Below are positions 27,528 to 36,567 of a stretch of 64,000 bases of DNA, one piece after another. This DNA is from Desulfurococcus mucosus DSM 2162. Its GTDB lineage: Archaea; Thermoproteota; Thermoprotei_A; Sulfolobales; Desulfurococcaceae. The position numbers and the translations under genes are program-made. Position 1 is the first letter of the stretch; the number at the start of each line of letters is the position of its first letter. Below the pieces are notes generated by a model. That model ran no database searches. It had not been told where the DNA came from and saw only the letters and a program-made list of their open reading frames with translations. The stretch spans positions 1,116,001 to 1,180,000 of the forward strand of contig NC_014961.1 in assembly GCF_000186365.1 (NCBI RefSeq), given 5' to 3'.

Positions 27528-28709
27528 ATGGGGGTTAGGAAAGCTCTCACAGGCAACTACGCTATATCCTACGCTGTGAAGCTGGCTAAGCCGGATGTGA
27601 TAGCCGCCTACCCTATAACACCCCAGACAAGCATAGTTGAAAAACTCTCAGAGATGATTGAGAGCGGTGAACTCGACGCCACGATGATAAGGGTTGAATC
27701 AGAGCACTCCGCCCTAGCAGCATGCTTCGGTGCCGCGATAGCGGGTGCACGGGTCTTCACAGCGACGAGTAGCCAGGGACTACTATACATGCATGAAATA
27801 GTGCACTGGGCGTCTAGAACAAGGACCCCGATGGTTATGGCAATAGTATCCAGGACCATTAACGCCCCGTGGAACATATGGCCGGACCACAGCGACTTCA
27901 TGGATCAACGGGACGCCGGGTGGGTGATGAGCTACGCTATGGATAACCAGGAGGCATTAGACCTCACAATCCAGGCATTCAAGATCAGTGAAGACCCCTC
28001 AGTATACCTGCCTGTAATGGTAGGTATCGAGGGATTCATACTGGGCCACACCACGATGCCCGTCGACATACCCGAGGAGCATGCTGTCAGAGAATGGCTT
28101 GGCCCCCGTACACAGGGCTACGTGATAGATGGAGACAGCCCCATAGCACTTGGAGGCCTCACAATGCCCGAGGACACCGAGGACATGTTCTACGGTATAC
28201 AGGAAGCCATGAACGAGGCGAAGAAGGTTATCAGGGAGGTGAACGAGGAGTACAACAAGCTCTTCGGGCGCAGGTACAGCGGCCTAGTAGAGTGCGTTGG
28301 ATGCAGCGACGCCAAGTACGTGGCTGTCTCAATGGGGGCGTGGAGCGGTGACCTGATAGAGGCAGTAGAGAAGCTGAGGAGCGAGGGATACCCTGTTGGC
28401 GCAGTCAGGATAAGATACTACCGGCCCTTCCCCGTGGAGGATATATGGGAGGTTGCTAGAGGCGTGAAGGGGATACTAGTGTACGATAGATCCATAAGCT
28501 TCGGCTCCTACGGCCCCATCTACACGGATCTCGTTGGCGGACTGGCAACATACACACGTACCCTACCATACGTCTCCAACATAGTGGCCGGGATAGCCGG
28601 CGTAAACATCACGGTCGACGACTTCTACAAGCTTACACGGGAATTCATAGAGGTCGTCGAGAACGGGGGGCAACCCCCGGGATTCAGATGGGTCAGGGTG
28701 AGGAGGTGA
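27528..28709 (+). CDS. porA: 2-oxoacid:ferredoxin oxidoreductase, alpha subunit
   Basis: Catalytic alpha subunit, 393 aa. The opening GNYAISYAVKLAKPDVIAAY followed by PITPQTSIVEKL is the family hallmark; EHSALAACFGAAIAGARVFT is the conserved domain I segment. It starts immediately after porD. The sequence alone does not decide between pyruvate and branched-chain 2-oxoacids. Confidence 0.95.
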   Translation: MGVRKALTGNYAISYAVKLAKPDVIAAYPITPQTSIVEKLSEMIESGELDATMIRVESEHSALAACFGAAIAGARVFTATSSQGLLYMHEIVHWASRTRTPMVMAIVSRTINAPWNIWPDHSDFMDQRDAGWVMSYAMDNQEALDLTIQAFKISEDPSVYLPVMVGIEGFILGHTTMPVDIPEEHAVREWLGPRTQGYVIDGDSPIALGGLTMPEDTEDMFYGIQEAMNEAKKVIREVNEEYNKLFGRRYSGLVECVGCSDAKYVAVSMGAWSGDLIEAVEKLRSEGYPVGAVRIRYYRPFPVEDIWEVARGVKGILVYDRSISFGSYGPIYTDLVGGLATYTRTLPYVSNIVAGIAGVNITVDDFYKLTREFIEVVENGGQPPGFRWVRVRR

Positions 28710-28715
28710 AGGAGG

Positions 28716-29621
28716 ATGTCGGCCAGCAGACCTAAGCCACCCATACCCTACAGGATGAGGGACGTGGTTCTCCCAGGGGACGCTGCGTGCCCCGGTTGCC
28801 CGATACCCATGGCGTGGAAGGTTCTCTCAGCAGTGTTCGGCGACAAGATGATACTGATTATACCGGCATGCTGCTCCTCCGTCGTAGTTGGAACATACCC
28901 GTTCCACTCCTTGAAGACGAGCATAGTGCACGTCCCCTTCGCATCAGCCGCAGCCGTGGCCTCCGGGGTGGCTGAGGCCCTTGAACGCCGCGGCATACGC
29001 GACGTCCAGGTGATCGCGTGGGCCGGTGACGGCGGGACAGCTGACATAGGTATGGCCAGCCTCAGCGGTGCAGCGGAGAGGAACAATAACATAATATACA
29101 TAATGTATGATAACGAAGCCTACATGAACACGGGTATACAGAGAAGCTCTTCAACACCCCTAGGCGCGTGGACGACTACGACGCCCATCAAGGGGAAGAC
29201 TGAGGCTAAGAAGGATGTAGCGAAGATAATGATAGCGCATGGAGTACCCTACGTGGCCACCGCCAGCGTAGCATACCCCCATGACTTCTACAATAAGCTG
29301 CAGAAGGCCAGGGGGATCAAGGGCTTCAGATTCATACATCTCCACGCACCATGCCCGATAGGCTGGAGATTCGATCCAAAGTACACGGTGAGAATCGCCA
29401 GGCTCGCCGTTGAAACAGGGCTATGGATACTCTACGAGTACCATGACGGTAAGTTAACGCTGTCCAGCCCGAGCAGGGCATACATTGACCCAGGGAAACG
29501 GAAGCCTGTGGAGGAATACTTGAAGCTGCAGGGCAGGTTCAAGAACATCAGTAGGGAGCAGGTGGAGGAGATATTGAGGCATGTTGAGATGAACTGGGAG
29601 TGGGTTAAGAGACACATGTGA
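28716..29621 (+). CDS. porB: 2-oxoacid:ferredoxin oxidoreductase, beta subunit
   Basis: TPP-binding beta subunit, 301 aa. Cysteines for the proximal 4Fe-4S cluster appear in GDAACPGCPIPMAW, a later cysteine pair is in IIPACCSS, and the TPP-binding motif is WAGDGGTADIGMASLSGA followed by YDNEAYMNTGIQRSS. Final gene of the four-gene operon. Confidence 0.95.
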   Translation: MSASRPKPPIPYRMRDVVLPGDAACPGCPIPMAWKVLSAVFGDKMILIIPACCSSVVVGTYPFHSLKTSIVHVPFASAAAVASGVAEALERRGIRDVQVIAWAGDGGTADIGMASLSGAAERNNNIIYIMYDNEAYMNTGIQRSSSTPLGAWTTTTPIKGKTEAKKDVAKIMIAHGVPYVATASVAYPHDFYNKLQKARGIKGFRFIHLHAPCPIGWRFDPKYTVRIARLAVETGLWILYEYHDGKLTLSSPSRAYIDPGKRKPVEEYLKLQGRFKNISREQVEEILRHVEMNWEWVKRHM

Positions 29622-29638
29622 TTTTTCCCGAGGCCTCA

Positions 29639-29815
29639 TCAAGGCGGCGCAACCTTGGATAAAACTATCACGGCCACCGTGAATGCAACCATTAACGCCA
29701 CCAGTACATGGGGCTTCAGCTTCACGCCTACATCGCTCTCCTCATAATACCTGACCAACCCGGCCGCCGAGAACATGCCAGGGGTGTCCCTTCTACGCCT
29801 CCCCTTCTTACTCAT
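29639..29815 (-). CDS. secG: Preprotein translocase Sec61 beta subunit
   Basis: A 58-aa protein read from the minus strand: MSKKGRRRRDTPGMFSAAGL, then VRYYEESDVGVKLKPHVLVA and a single C-terminal membrane helix (LMVAFTVAVIVLSKVAPP). This is the archaeal Sec61 beta (SBH) signature, with the basic N-terminus and the G(L/I)xRYY element. It partners SecY (1,812-3,239). It shares a bidirectional TATA box with mazG. Confidence 0.93.
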   Translation of the reverse strand: MSKKGRRRRDTPGMFSAAGLVRYYEESDVGVKLKPHVLVALMVAFTVAVIVLSKVAPP

Positions 29816-29851
29816 GGAACCACCTGCACGAGGTAGATTAATACTCCTAGC

Positions 29852-29861
29852 CTTTTATATG
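29852..29861. promoter_or_regulatory. Bidirectional TATA element between Sec61 beta and MazG genes
   Basis: CTTTTATATG reads as CATATAAAAG on the other strand, a good TATA in both directions. Start sites about 25 nt away on each side would leave very short leaders for both genes (29,815 minus and 29,887 plus). Confidence 0.55.
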
Positions 29862-29886
29862 TTTACGTGTTTAAAGGTGGCTGCCA

Positions 29887-30144
29887 ATGGATATCAGGGA
29901 GGCCCAGGAGCATATCAAGCGGCTCTACTATGAGAGGGATAGTGCTAGAGGCGTGTTCGCAACGTTCACATGGTTCGCCGAGGAGGTTGGAGAGCTCGCC
30001 GAGGCATTGCTCCACATGGATCGAGGAATGCTTGAAGAGGAGTTAGCCGATGTATTCGCATGGTTGCTCAGCATAGCTAACCTTGTCAACGTGGATTTAG
30101 AGGAGGCGTTCAAGAAGAAGTATCCCGGCCACGGTAGCTTTTAA
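29887..30144 (+). CDS. MazG-like nucleotide pyrophosphohydrolase
   Basis: An 85-aa single-domain MazG protein predicted to hydrolyse NTPs or dNTPs to monophosphate and pyrophosphate. The metal-binding helix pattern is clear: WFAEEVGELAEALL (EExxE) followed by EEELADVFAWLLSIANLV (ExxD). Short leader after a TATA box. It converges with the GGGP synthase gene, overlapping it by 35 nt. Confidence 0.88.
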   Translation: MDIREAQEHIKRLYYERDSARGVFATFTWFAEEVGELAEALLHMDRGMLEEELADVFAWLLSIANLVNVDLEEAFKKKYPGHGSF

Positions 30145-30871
30145 CGGCCTTTACTACCTCAACCCCTTTCACGGGGTCCCTCTCCATGACTGTGCCTGTA
30201 ACTATTATGTCTGCCCCGGCCTTCAACAACTCCACCACTGCTTCAGGCGACCTGATACCGCCGCCGACCATTGTTATGAGCCCCGTATTCCTCTTAATCA
30301 CCTGTGGAAACACCGGTGGAATAGGGCTCGGCGCCCCGCTCCCAGCCTCCAGGTATAGTAGTTTAAACCCCATCATCTCGGCTGCAAGCCCGTAGGCTAG
30401 GGCTAGCTCTGGCTTCGAGTAGGGTATAGGGTATACTCTCCCCACGTGCCCCACAGCTGTATCCATGTTGAACACTATGTATCCTGTTGGAATGGTTTCA
30501 AGACCATACTTCCTTATCAATGGTGCAGCCAACACCTGCACCTGCATCAAGTAGTATGGTTCAAGAGTATTCATCAACACCATGAATAAGACTGCATCCG
30601 CCCGAGGGGTCAGGCAGTTTATGTTACCGGGGAATATCACTACTGGTAGGCCTGTTTTCTTCAATGTATCAGCAACAATCCCGGCTTCCTCAGGGGTTAC
30701 ACTAGTGCTCCCACCTATAAGGAAGAGATCGGACCCGGCGCTCGCCGCTAGATCCGCGAGCTCCTCAAGCTTATCTAGGTTGCCCGCTTTATCCGGGTCG
30801 ACCAGTGTGAAGTGTAGTTTCTCCCCTTGTGAAAGCTTGTCAACTATGTACCTGTATACACGGTTCTTCAT
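30110..30871 (-). CDS. Geranylgeranylglyceryl phosphate synthase
   Basis: Makes the first ether bond of archaeal membrane lipids by joining geranylgeranyl diphosphate and sn-glycerol-1-phosphate. TIM-barrel family segments: FTLVDPDKAGNLDKLEELAD, GSDLFLIGGSTSVT, FPGNINCLTPRADAVLFM, YLEAGSGAPSPIPP and VGGGIRSPEAVVELLKAGAD. Length 253 aa is typical. It starts one base after the Elf1 gene, an apparent two-gene operon. Confidence 0.95.
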   Translation of the reverse strand: MKNRVYRYIVDKLSQGEKLHFTLVDPDKAGNLDKLEELADLAASAGSDLFLIGGSTSVTPEEAGIVADTLKKTGLPVVIFPGNINCLTPRADAVLFMVLMNTLEPYYLMQVQVLAAPLIRKYGLETIPTGYIVFNMDTAVGHVGRVYPIPYSKPELALAYGLAAEMMGFKLLYLEAGSGAPSPIPPVFPQVIKRNTGLITMVGGGIRSPEAVVELLKAGADIIVTGTVMERDPVKGVEVVKAVKSYRGRDTSS

Positions 30872-31210
30872 TCACTCTTCACCGGCCTCCTCCATACCCT
30901 CCAGCTCCTCCGATACCTCCTCGGCCAGCTCCTCTAGCCCCGCCGCCTCCTTGAACTCCACTTTCACCTTGCCCTCCTCGAATAAGTCTATGAACTTATT
31001 GTATACGTCGACAGCCTGATATATTGAGGGTACATTACCGTACTCGTAGTAGAGCCCGCACCTGCTGCACGAGACTATGGCTTTCCTACCGGACTCCCCC
31101 TTAGCGAACACTACTGACAGCGTGTTGGAGCCGCAGTTAGGGCACTGGAACAGCGTTGGAATCTTGACGGCCTTCTTAATAATCTTCCTCTTCTTCCTTC
31201 TCCTAGCCAT
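30872..31210 (-). CDS. Elf1-like transcription elongation factor (zinc ribbon)
   Basis: Archaeal homologue of eukaryotic Elf1. The basic N-terminus MARRRKKRKIIKKAVKIPTL is followed by a zinc ribbon with CPNCGSNTL and CSRCGLYYEY, then a long acidic C-terminus. The start at 31,210 (MARRRKK) is preferred over a GTG three codons earlier. Elf1 travels with RNA polymerase; here it is coupled to a lipid gene. Confidence 0.9.
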   Translation of the reverse strand: MARRRKKRKIIKKAVKIPTLFQCPNCGSNTLSVVFAKGESGRKAIVSCSRCGLYYEYGNVPSIYQAVDVYNKFIDLFEEGKVKVEFKEAAGLEELAEEVSEELEGMEEAGEE

Positions 31211-31242
31211 ACTGCTCACCGATTAATCTAACCAATAAGCTC

Positions 31243-31635
31243 TCAGTATTTATATAGCATCCTGTGAAGGGTTTTCGAAAACCCCTTGAAAAGAGCCTCC
31301 CTGACCACGGCGACAGCCTCCTCGGATCCCAATCTAACCTCCCTGTACTTGCCGAGCCTACGGGCGACCTCGAGCCCCAGGAGGTGCTTGCAATACGGGG
31401 TTTCACCACGCGACACAACCCTGATAGCGAAATCCATGCAGCTACAGTAGGTGCCAGGTATAGCCACATAGTCCCTCTCGGGACCCGTGTACACCCATAT
31501 TTCTCCACCATTCACCACGAGCCTGACGAACCTGTATGAGTAGACGAGGGAGAGCACTTCCCTAGCATTCCTCCCCTCAAGAGTGAGGGCTGAGGAGTCT
31601 GTTGAAAGCCTTGAACGGGTTTCACGTAGATCCAT
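31243..31635 (-). CDS. SWIM zinc-finger protein, 130 aa
   Basis: A small protein with a SWIM-type zinc finger (CxCxnCxH): the segment CSCMDFAIRVVSRGETPYCK followed by H. The first part (VYSYRFVRLVVNGGEIWVYT) is a beta-rich lead-in typical of SWIM proteins. A longer reading frame extends upstream through the tRNA gene; the true start is ATG at 31,635, preceded by GGTGG. The role is unknown; SWIM domains bind DNA or proteins, and archaeal stand-alone forms are often near recombination genes. Confidence 0.82.
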   Translation of the reverse strand: MDLRETRSRLSTDSSALTLEGRNAREVLSLVYSYRFVRLVVNGGEIWVYTGPERDYVAIPGTYCSCMDFAIRVVSRGETPYCKHLLGLEVARRLGKYREVRLGSEEAVAVVREALFKGFSKTLHRMLYKY

Positions 31636-31691
31636 TATCCACCTACTCCGGTTGCCTGGGATCCGGGTTGAACCAGTTTCACTCAGTGTAG

Positions 31692-31793
31692 TGGGCCCGC
31701 GGGGATTTGAACCCCGGGTCACGGGGAGTTCCGCCTCTTCAGCGGCTCGAGGTCCCGAACCCCGCATCCTAGTCCAGGCTAGACGACGGGCCC
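31692..31793 (-). tRNA. tRNA-Pro (anticodon CGG) with an intron
   Basis: Minus-strand tRNA. Acceptor stem GGGCCCG/CGGGCCC, discriminator A; D stem GTCT/GGAT; anticodon stem CGGGG/CCCCG; T arm CGGGG-TTCAAAT-CCCCG; variable loop TGACC. The anticodon loop reads TTCGGG followed by an insert of about 26 nt, at the standard 37/38 intron site, before the 3' stem half, so anticodon CGG is read. The intron can form CCTC/GAGG or CCGC/GCGG stems as expected for a (relaxed) bulge-helix-bulge. CCA is not encoded. A TATA-like AGTTAAATAC lies about 30 nt upstream. Confidence 0.93.
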
Positions 31794-31862
31794 CTGTTGA
31801 TGAAAATAGTTTGAGGAAAGGGTATTTAACTATTGATGCACATGTGGATTCAGCGATCTTCT

Positions 31863-32954
31863 TCACCGGCCTCCCATAATTCTTTCAAGGCTCTCCCTGA
31901 ACGGCGGGTATACTACGCCCTTCTCCGTTATTATGGCTGTAACGAGATCTGGGTCGGTGATGTCGAACGCGTAGTTTAAAGCATCGGCTTCCTCGAGCGT
32001 TATAGGCCTGCCTAGCACGTGCTTCACTTCCCAGGGGTTCCTCTCCTCTATCACTACATCGTTGACTGTGCTCGAGAGGTCTATGGTGCTCGTAGGGGCT
32101 GCAACATAGAAGGGGACACCGTGCCTCTTAGCGGCCAGAGCTATCATGTACGTGCCTATCTTGTTCACAACATACCCTTCCCTGGTCACCCTGTCCGCAC
32201 CCACGATCACAGCGTTGACCAAGCCCTTCCTGATAACGTATCCAGCCATGTTATCCGTGATCAATGTTACCGGGATGCCCTCCTTAACCAGCTCCCACAC
32301 TGTTAGCCTAGCGCCCTGAAGCATTGGACGGGTCTCAGTGGCTATCACCCTTATCCTCTTACCCTTATACCATGCAACCCTCATCACTGCCTCAGCAGTC
32401 CCGAATGCAGAGGTAGCTAGGGCCCCTGCGTTACAGTGCGTCAGTATCGTGGCCCCGTCGGGTATCAGCTCCGCGCCGTGTTCACCTATCATTATATTGG
32501 ACTCCACGTCCTCCCACATCACCTCGAGCGCCTCCTCAAGGATCCTCCTGGAGAGAACCGGGGGCTCCACTCCGCCTGCCACACCCTCCTCAAGCACCCT
32601 TCTCAACCTCTTCAAGGCGTAGAACAAGTTGTATGCTGTGGGGCGCGTCCTCCACAAGGTGTCTATGGCCTCCTCAACCCTCTCCTTGAAGTCCCCTAGG
32701 GGGAGACCACTGATCCTGGTGGAGTAGGCTCCAACCGCTAGTGCAGCCGCAACCCCTATGGCTGGGGCCCCACGTATCTCCATGTCGACTATAGCCTTGG
32801 CGACTCTCCCCGGGTCATCGCTGCAGTAAACCTCCTCCTGGAAGGGGAGTTTAAGAGTGTTTATCCAGCACACCTTCTTGGAGTCCTCGTCGAACCATAC
32901 AGCCCTGATCTTGAGCGGGTACCGTAGATCCCTCTTCAACACTACACCACCCAT
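31863..32954 (-). CDS. mtnA: S-methyl-5-thioribose-1-phosphate isomerase (aIF2B-like)
   Basis: Member of the eIF2B alpha/MtnA family that converts methylthioribose-1-P to methylthioribulose-1-P in methionine salvage; archaeal relatives also act on ribose-1,5-bisphosphate. Visible features: substrate loop MEIRGAPAIGVAAALAVG, catalytic cysteine in ILTHCNAGALATSAFGTA, catalytic aspartate in VGADRVTREGYVVNKIGTY, and IEERNPWEV near the end. Length 363 aa fits MtnA. It is divergent from the endonuclease-subunit gene. Confidence 0.92.
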   Translation of the reverse strand: MGGVVLKRDLRYPLKIRAVWFDEDSKKVCWINTLKLPFQEEVYCSDDPGRVAKAIVDMEIRGAPAIGVAAALAVGAYSTRISGLPLGDFKERVEEAIDTLWRTRPTAYNLFYALKRLRRVLEEGVAGGVEPPVLSRRILEEALEVMWEDVESNIMIGEHGAELIPDGATILTHCNAGALATSAFGTAEAVMRVAWYKGKRIRVIATETRPMLQGARLTVWELVKEGIPVTLITDNMAGYVIRKGLVNAVIVGADRVTREGYVVNKIGTYMIALAAKRHGVPFYVAAPTSTIDLSSTVNDVVIEERNPWEVKHVLGRPITLEEADALNYAFDITDPDLVTAIITEKGVVYPPFRESLERIMGGR

Positions 32955-33020
32955 GGTTAGCTCACGGCATCAACCCTAATTATAAGCCGTTAACCCGATA
33001 TTAACGCTACCGGGTGACCG

Positions 33021-33551
33021 GTGACCGGGTTGAACGGGGAGAGCGGTTTAAGAATACTCTTCGATCCATCGACCTGCAGGGCTTCCACGAGTGATCCGAG
33101 AGCCGTGGGCATCCTCGAGGAGAAGTGGTTTGGGAGGAGGAGCCGTGGAGACCTCGTATTAGACCTAGTCGAAGTAGCATACTTGATCCTCGAGAAAAAA
33201 GCCGTCGTGGAGACGGCAACCGGAGTCGTCCTCTCAAGCCTGGAGGAGCTTATGCGGGAGGCATACGGGTGCTTCAAGGACTTCTTCTGGCCACAGCTAC
33301 TGGTCTACAAGGATCTAAGGGATAGGGGTAGGAGGGTTAGGGTGGTGGATCAAGGCAGGTTCCTCGTTAAAGACAAGTCAGGCGGTCTCAGACTAGTCTA
33401 CGTCCTAGAGGAGAAGAAGCTCATCAGCATAGATAGCATCGTGAAGGAAGCTGAGAACGCGAGGGATAATAGCCTGCAACTAGTTCTAGCCATAGTGAGC
33501 CTGCAGGGCGATATAACGTATTACGAGGCAGGCGAGGTGGCACTGGGGTGA
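33021..33551 (+). CDS. tRNA-splicing endonuclease, non-catalytic (structural) subunit
   Basis: A 176-aa EndA-family protein. The fold signature LLVYKDLRDRGRRVRVVDQG is intact, and the C-terminal LVLAIVSLQGDITYYEAGEV matches the family end. The catalytic residues are missing: the Tyr (DFRVY), His (HSxYLV) and Lys (SVRKxL) positions read here as DKSGGLRLVYVL and DNSLQLVLAI. Crenarchaea use an (alpha-beta)2 enzyme with one such inactive subunit, so a catalytic partner should be encoded elsewhere. The start is GTG at 33,021. It is followed by hisS after 7 nt. Confidence 0.85.
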   Translation: MTGLNGESGLRILFDPSTCRASTSDPRAVGILEEKWFGRRSRGDLVLDLVEVAYLILEKKAVVETATGVVLSSLEELMREAYGCFKDFFWPQLLVYKDLRDRGRRVRVVDQGRFLVKDKSGGLRLVYVLEEKKLISIDSIVKEAENARDNSLQLVLAIVSLQGDITYYEAGEVALG

Positions 33552-33558
33552 GGCATCT

Positions 33559-34863
33559 GTGAGCGAGGAAGACATACTCAACCCGCCGAGAGGTATGAGG
33601 GACATAGTTGGCGTGGAAGCCGAGCTACACGAGTACCTTGCCGACGTCTTCAGGGAGACGGCGAGGAGACACGGCTTCAAGCCCATTATAACGCCAACCG
33701 TTGAATACTTCAAGCTCTTCGAGATGAAGAGCGGTGAGGAGATAAAGAGATCAATGTACGTGTTCCAGGATAAAGCCGGTAGAACCCTGGCTTTAAGACC
33801 CGAGGTGACGGCAAGCGTTGTCAGAGCATACTTGAAGGAGATGCGGGCTCTGCCTAAACCGGTTAGACTATACTATGTCGCACAGTGCTTCAGGTACGAG
33901 GAGCCACAGAAAGCAAGGTACAGGGAGTTCTGGCAGGGCGGGCTAGAGGTCATAGGGGACCCCGATATAAATGCCGATGCATCCGTGGCTTTCGCCGCCA
34001 GCAGCTTCCTCGAGGCCGTCGGCGTTAAACACTACTATGTGGTAGGCAATGTCTCAACATACAGGGTCCTCATGGATAAGATGGGTGTACCCGGGGAGAC
34101 ACAGGACCTCATCCTCCACTTAATAGACAAGGACAGGGTCGGCGATGCACTCAAGGTACTAGGCGGCGTCGTCACCGGGGGTCACGTAGAGTTGTTTAAC
34201 AAGCTCCTTAACAGCGGGCTGGACGAAGCCCCCGGTATACTGAGAGAGTTCAGGCTCCTGGGGGAGGGGGAGCAGACCACCCTAGAGGCTGAGTTAGCGA
34301 GGACACGGGAGTTCATCGACCTCCTGAACCAGATGGGGTTCCACGCCGTCTACGAGCCAAGGCTGGTGAGGGGGCTCGCATATTATTCAGGGTTGATCTT
34401 CGAGTACAAGACTAGTGAAGGCCTCACCGTGAGCATAGGGGGTGGAGGCAGGTACGATGGGTTGACAAGGGTTTACGGCGGGGAATACGAGTATTCAACC
34501 GGCCTAGCACTAGGCCTCGACAGGATAGCACTCCTGCTCAGCCCGGAGAAGGCTGTCCCGAGGAGGAGCCTCATAGTGGTCTCCATCCTGGAAGGGGTCC
34601 CGCTTAAAGCAGGCTACGAGCTCGTGAAGAGAATTACCAGTGGAGGCCTAGCCGTTATCCCTTACAGGGCGCGCACCGTGTCCAAGGCCCTCGGCTTCGC
34701 CAACAAGCAGGGCGCCGACGCCGTTGTAATACTAGGTAGGAGAGAGCTTGAATCAGGGGTTGTCACGGTTAAAGACATGCATACAGGGATGCAGTCAACC
34801 ATTGAAGCCGGTGACACGGATGCCTTAATCAAGCTCCTTGAGAAGCATGGGGGGCGGGGTTAA
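33559..34863 (+). CDS. hisS: Histidyl-tRNA synthetase
   Basis: Class II synthetase, 434 aa. Motif 1 region GFKPIITPTVEYFKLFEMKS, motif 2 LYYVAQCFRYEEPQKARYRE, HisA motif LVRGLAYYSGLIFEYKT, and motif 3 YEYSTGLALGLDRIAL are visible, followed by an anticodon-binding domain. The start is GTG, 7 nt after the endonuclease subunit; probably co-transcribed. Confidence 0.96.
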   Translation: MSEEDILNPPRGMRDIVGVEAELHEYLADVFRETARRHGFKPIITPTVEYFKLFEMKSGEEIKRSMYVFQDKAGRTLALRPEVTASVVRAYLKEMRALPKPVRLYYVAQCFRYEEPQKARYREFWQGGLEVIGDPDINADASVAFAASSFLEAVGVKHYYVVGNVSTYRVLMDKMGVPGETQDLILHLIDKDRVGDALKVLGGVVTGGHVELFNKLLNSGLDEAPGILREFRLLGEGEQTTLEAELARTREFIDLLNQMGFHAVYEPRLVRGLAYYSGLIFEYKTSEGLTVSIGGGGRYDGLTRVYGGEYEYSTGLALGLDRIALLLSPEKAVPRRSLIVVSILEGVPLKAGYELVKRITSGGLAVIPYRARTVSKALGFANKQGADAVVILGRRELESGVVTVKDMHTGMQSTIEAGDTDALIKLLEKHGGRG

Positions 34864-34947
34864 CCCGGGGGCGCAGTCGCCGTCGACCCGTGTTTATTAA
34901 CCCATATCCACTAACAATAGGGTTAGATACGTTGAAGGTGCATTTCT

Positions 34948-36396
34948 ATGGCTAGGCCAAGCCTTGAGAAGATAAGCGATTACGAGTGGAGGATACCGAG
35001 GAGCTACAAGCCCTGCATGAAGACCGATGCCGTGGTCTTCGCTGACGAATACCTCCTTGAGAAGATGGAGGGCGACCTAACCCTCGAGCAGGCGGCTAAC
35101 GTGGCATGCCTGCCGGGGATAAAACTGTACTCGTATGTCATGCCTGATGGACACCAGGGATACGGCTTCCCAATAGGTGGGGTAGCTGGGTTCGACGTTG
35201 AGGAGGGCGTGATAAGCCCCGGCGGCGTAGGCTACGATATCAACTGCGGTGTGAGAGTGTTGAGAACGGAGCTAGACGTCGACGACGTTAAACCGAGGCT
35301 CAAGGAGCTTGTCGACGCCTTGTTCAGGAATGTTCCAAGCGGCGTGGGCTCCACGGGCCACCTAAGGCTCGGGTTCAACGAGCTTGACGAGGTGTTGAAC
35401 AGGGGTGTTGAATGGGCTGTGGAAGCCGGCTTCGGGTGGAAGAGGGATATTGAGCATATAGAGGAACGAGGGAGGATGAAGACCGCTGACGCAGGCAAGG
35501 TGAGCAAGGTGGCTAAGCAGAGGGGGCACGAGCAGCTCGGCACACTTGGGGCTGGGAACCACTTCCTCGAGATACAGGTCGTCGATGAAATATATGATCC
35601 AGAGGCAGCGAAAACAATGGGTATAACGAGGATCGGACAGGTGACATTAATGATACACACTGGTAGCAGGGGGCTGGGACACCAGGTTGCAAGCGACTAC
35701 CTAATGGTGATGGAGAGAGCAATGAGGAAATACGGTATACAGGTACCCGACAGGGAGCTGGCTGCACTGCCCTTCCAGTCGCCTGAGGCACAAGACTACT
35801 TCAAGGCGATGTCGGCGGCAGCCAACTTCGCCTGGGCTAACAGGCAGATAATAACGCACTGGACGAGGGAGAGCTTCAAGCAGGTGTTCAAGAGGGATCC
35901 CGAGGAGCTAGGCATAGAAATAATATATGATATAGCACACAACATTGCGAAAATAGAGGAGCACACGGTGAACGGTGAAAAACACCGGGTGGTCGTCCAC
36001 AGGAAAGGAGCTACAAGAGCCTTCCCACCAGGACACCCAGATATACCGGGCGACTACCAGTCCATAGGGCAACCAGTCCTCATACCGGGAAGCATGGGTA
36101 CAGCCAGCTACATACTGCTCGGCACAGCCAACGGGGCTAGAACATGGTTCAGCGCACCCCACGGCGCCGGCAGGTGGCTCAGCCGTGGAGACGCCATCAG
36201 GTCTTACAGCCCTGAGAAAGTAGTCGACGAGCTAGGCAGGAAAGGCGTGGTCTTAAAGGCTGCGACAAGGAGGGTTATAAGCGAGGAGGCCCCGGGAGCA
36301 TACAAGGATGTCGACAGAGTAGTAATGGTCGCACATAAAGTAGGGATAGCTAGACCCGTTGTCAGAATGCGGCCCATAGGCGTTGTTAAAGGATGA
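34948..36396 (+). CDS. rtcB: RNA-splicing ligase RtcB
   Basis: Joins tRNA exons after intron removal, using GTP and Mn2+ with a 2',3'-cyclic phosphate end. Metal-site residues sit in GGVGYDINCGVRVLRTE (conserved Cys) and GAGNHFLEIQVVDEIYD (His); the HTGSRGLGHQ motif follows, and the guanylylated-His region SAPHGAGRWLSRGDA lies toward the C-terminus. At 482 aa there is no intein. It has its own promoter (TGTTTATTAA about 50 nt upstream). Confidence 0.97.
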   Translation: MARPSLEKISDYEWRIPRSYKPCMKTDAVVFADEYLLEKMEGDLTLEQAANVACLPGIKLYSYVMPDGHQGYGFPIGGVAGFDVEEGVISPGGVGYDINCGVRVLRTELDVDDVKPRLKELVDALFRNVPSGVGSTGHLRLGFNELDEVLNRGVEWAVEAGFGWKRDIEHIEERGRMKTADAGKVSKVAKQRGHEQLGTLGAGNHFLEIQVVDEIYDPEAAKTMGITRIGQVTLMIHTGSRGLGHQVASDYLMVMERAMRKYGIQVPDRELAALPFQSPEAQDYFKAMSAAANFAWANRQIITHWTRESFKQVFKRDPEELGIEIIYDIAHNIAKIEEHTVNGEKHRVVVHRKGATRAFPPGHPDIPGDYQSIGQPVLIPGSMGTASYILLGTANGARTWFSAPHGAGRWLSRGDAIRSYSPEKVVDELGRKGVVLKAATRRVISEEAPGAYKDVDRVVMVAHKVGIARPVVRMRPIGVVKG

Positions 36397-36429
36397 CCCC
36401 GCAAGGTCGCTTCAACCGTTCCCCCTAGG

Positions 36430-36470
36430 TCTGACCTTTCCTCCGCCCTAAACGGGGGCACTCTTCAGAA
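36430..36470 (-). repeat. Dispersed hairpin repeat, degenerate (copy 3)
   Basis: TCTGACCTTTCCTCCGCCCTAA followed by ACGGGGGCACTCTTCAG resembles the family consensus but its stem is imperfect. A wider dyad CTGACC (36,431) / GGTCAG (36,476) encloses it. It lies between rtcB and the Topo VI promoter. Confidence 0.5.
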
Positions 36471-36567
36471 CGGGGGGTCAGTCTACTAAAGGTTTCACCC
36501 CCTTCTTTTTAAGTAGTTTCATTAATCATAAAACTAGTGGTTTCCAGCTGTTTCAGGTGTTTCAGGC

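Noticed and set aside
31636-31866. Upstream extension of the SWIM-finger protein (to 207 aa)
   Set aside because: The extension reads through the tRNA-Pro gene; the ATG at 31,635 has a good ribosome-binding site.
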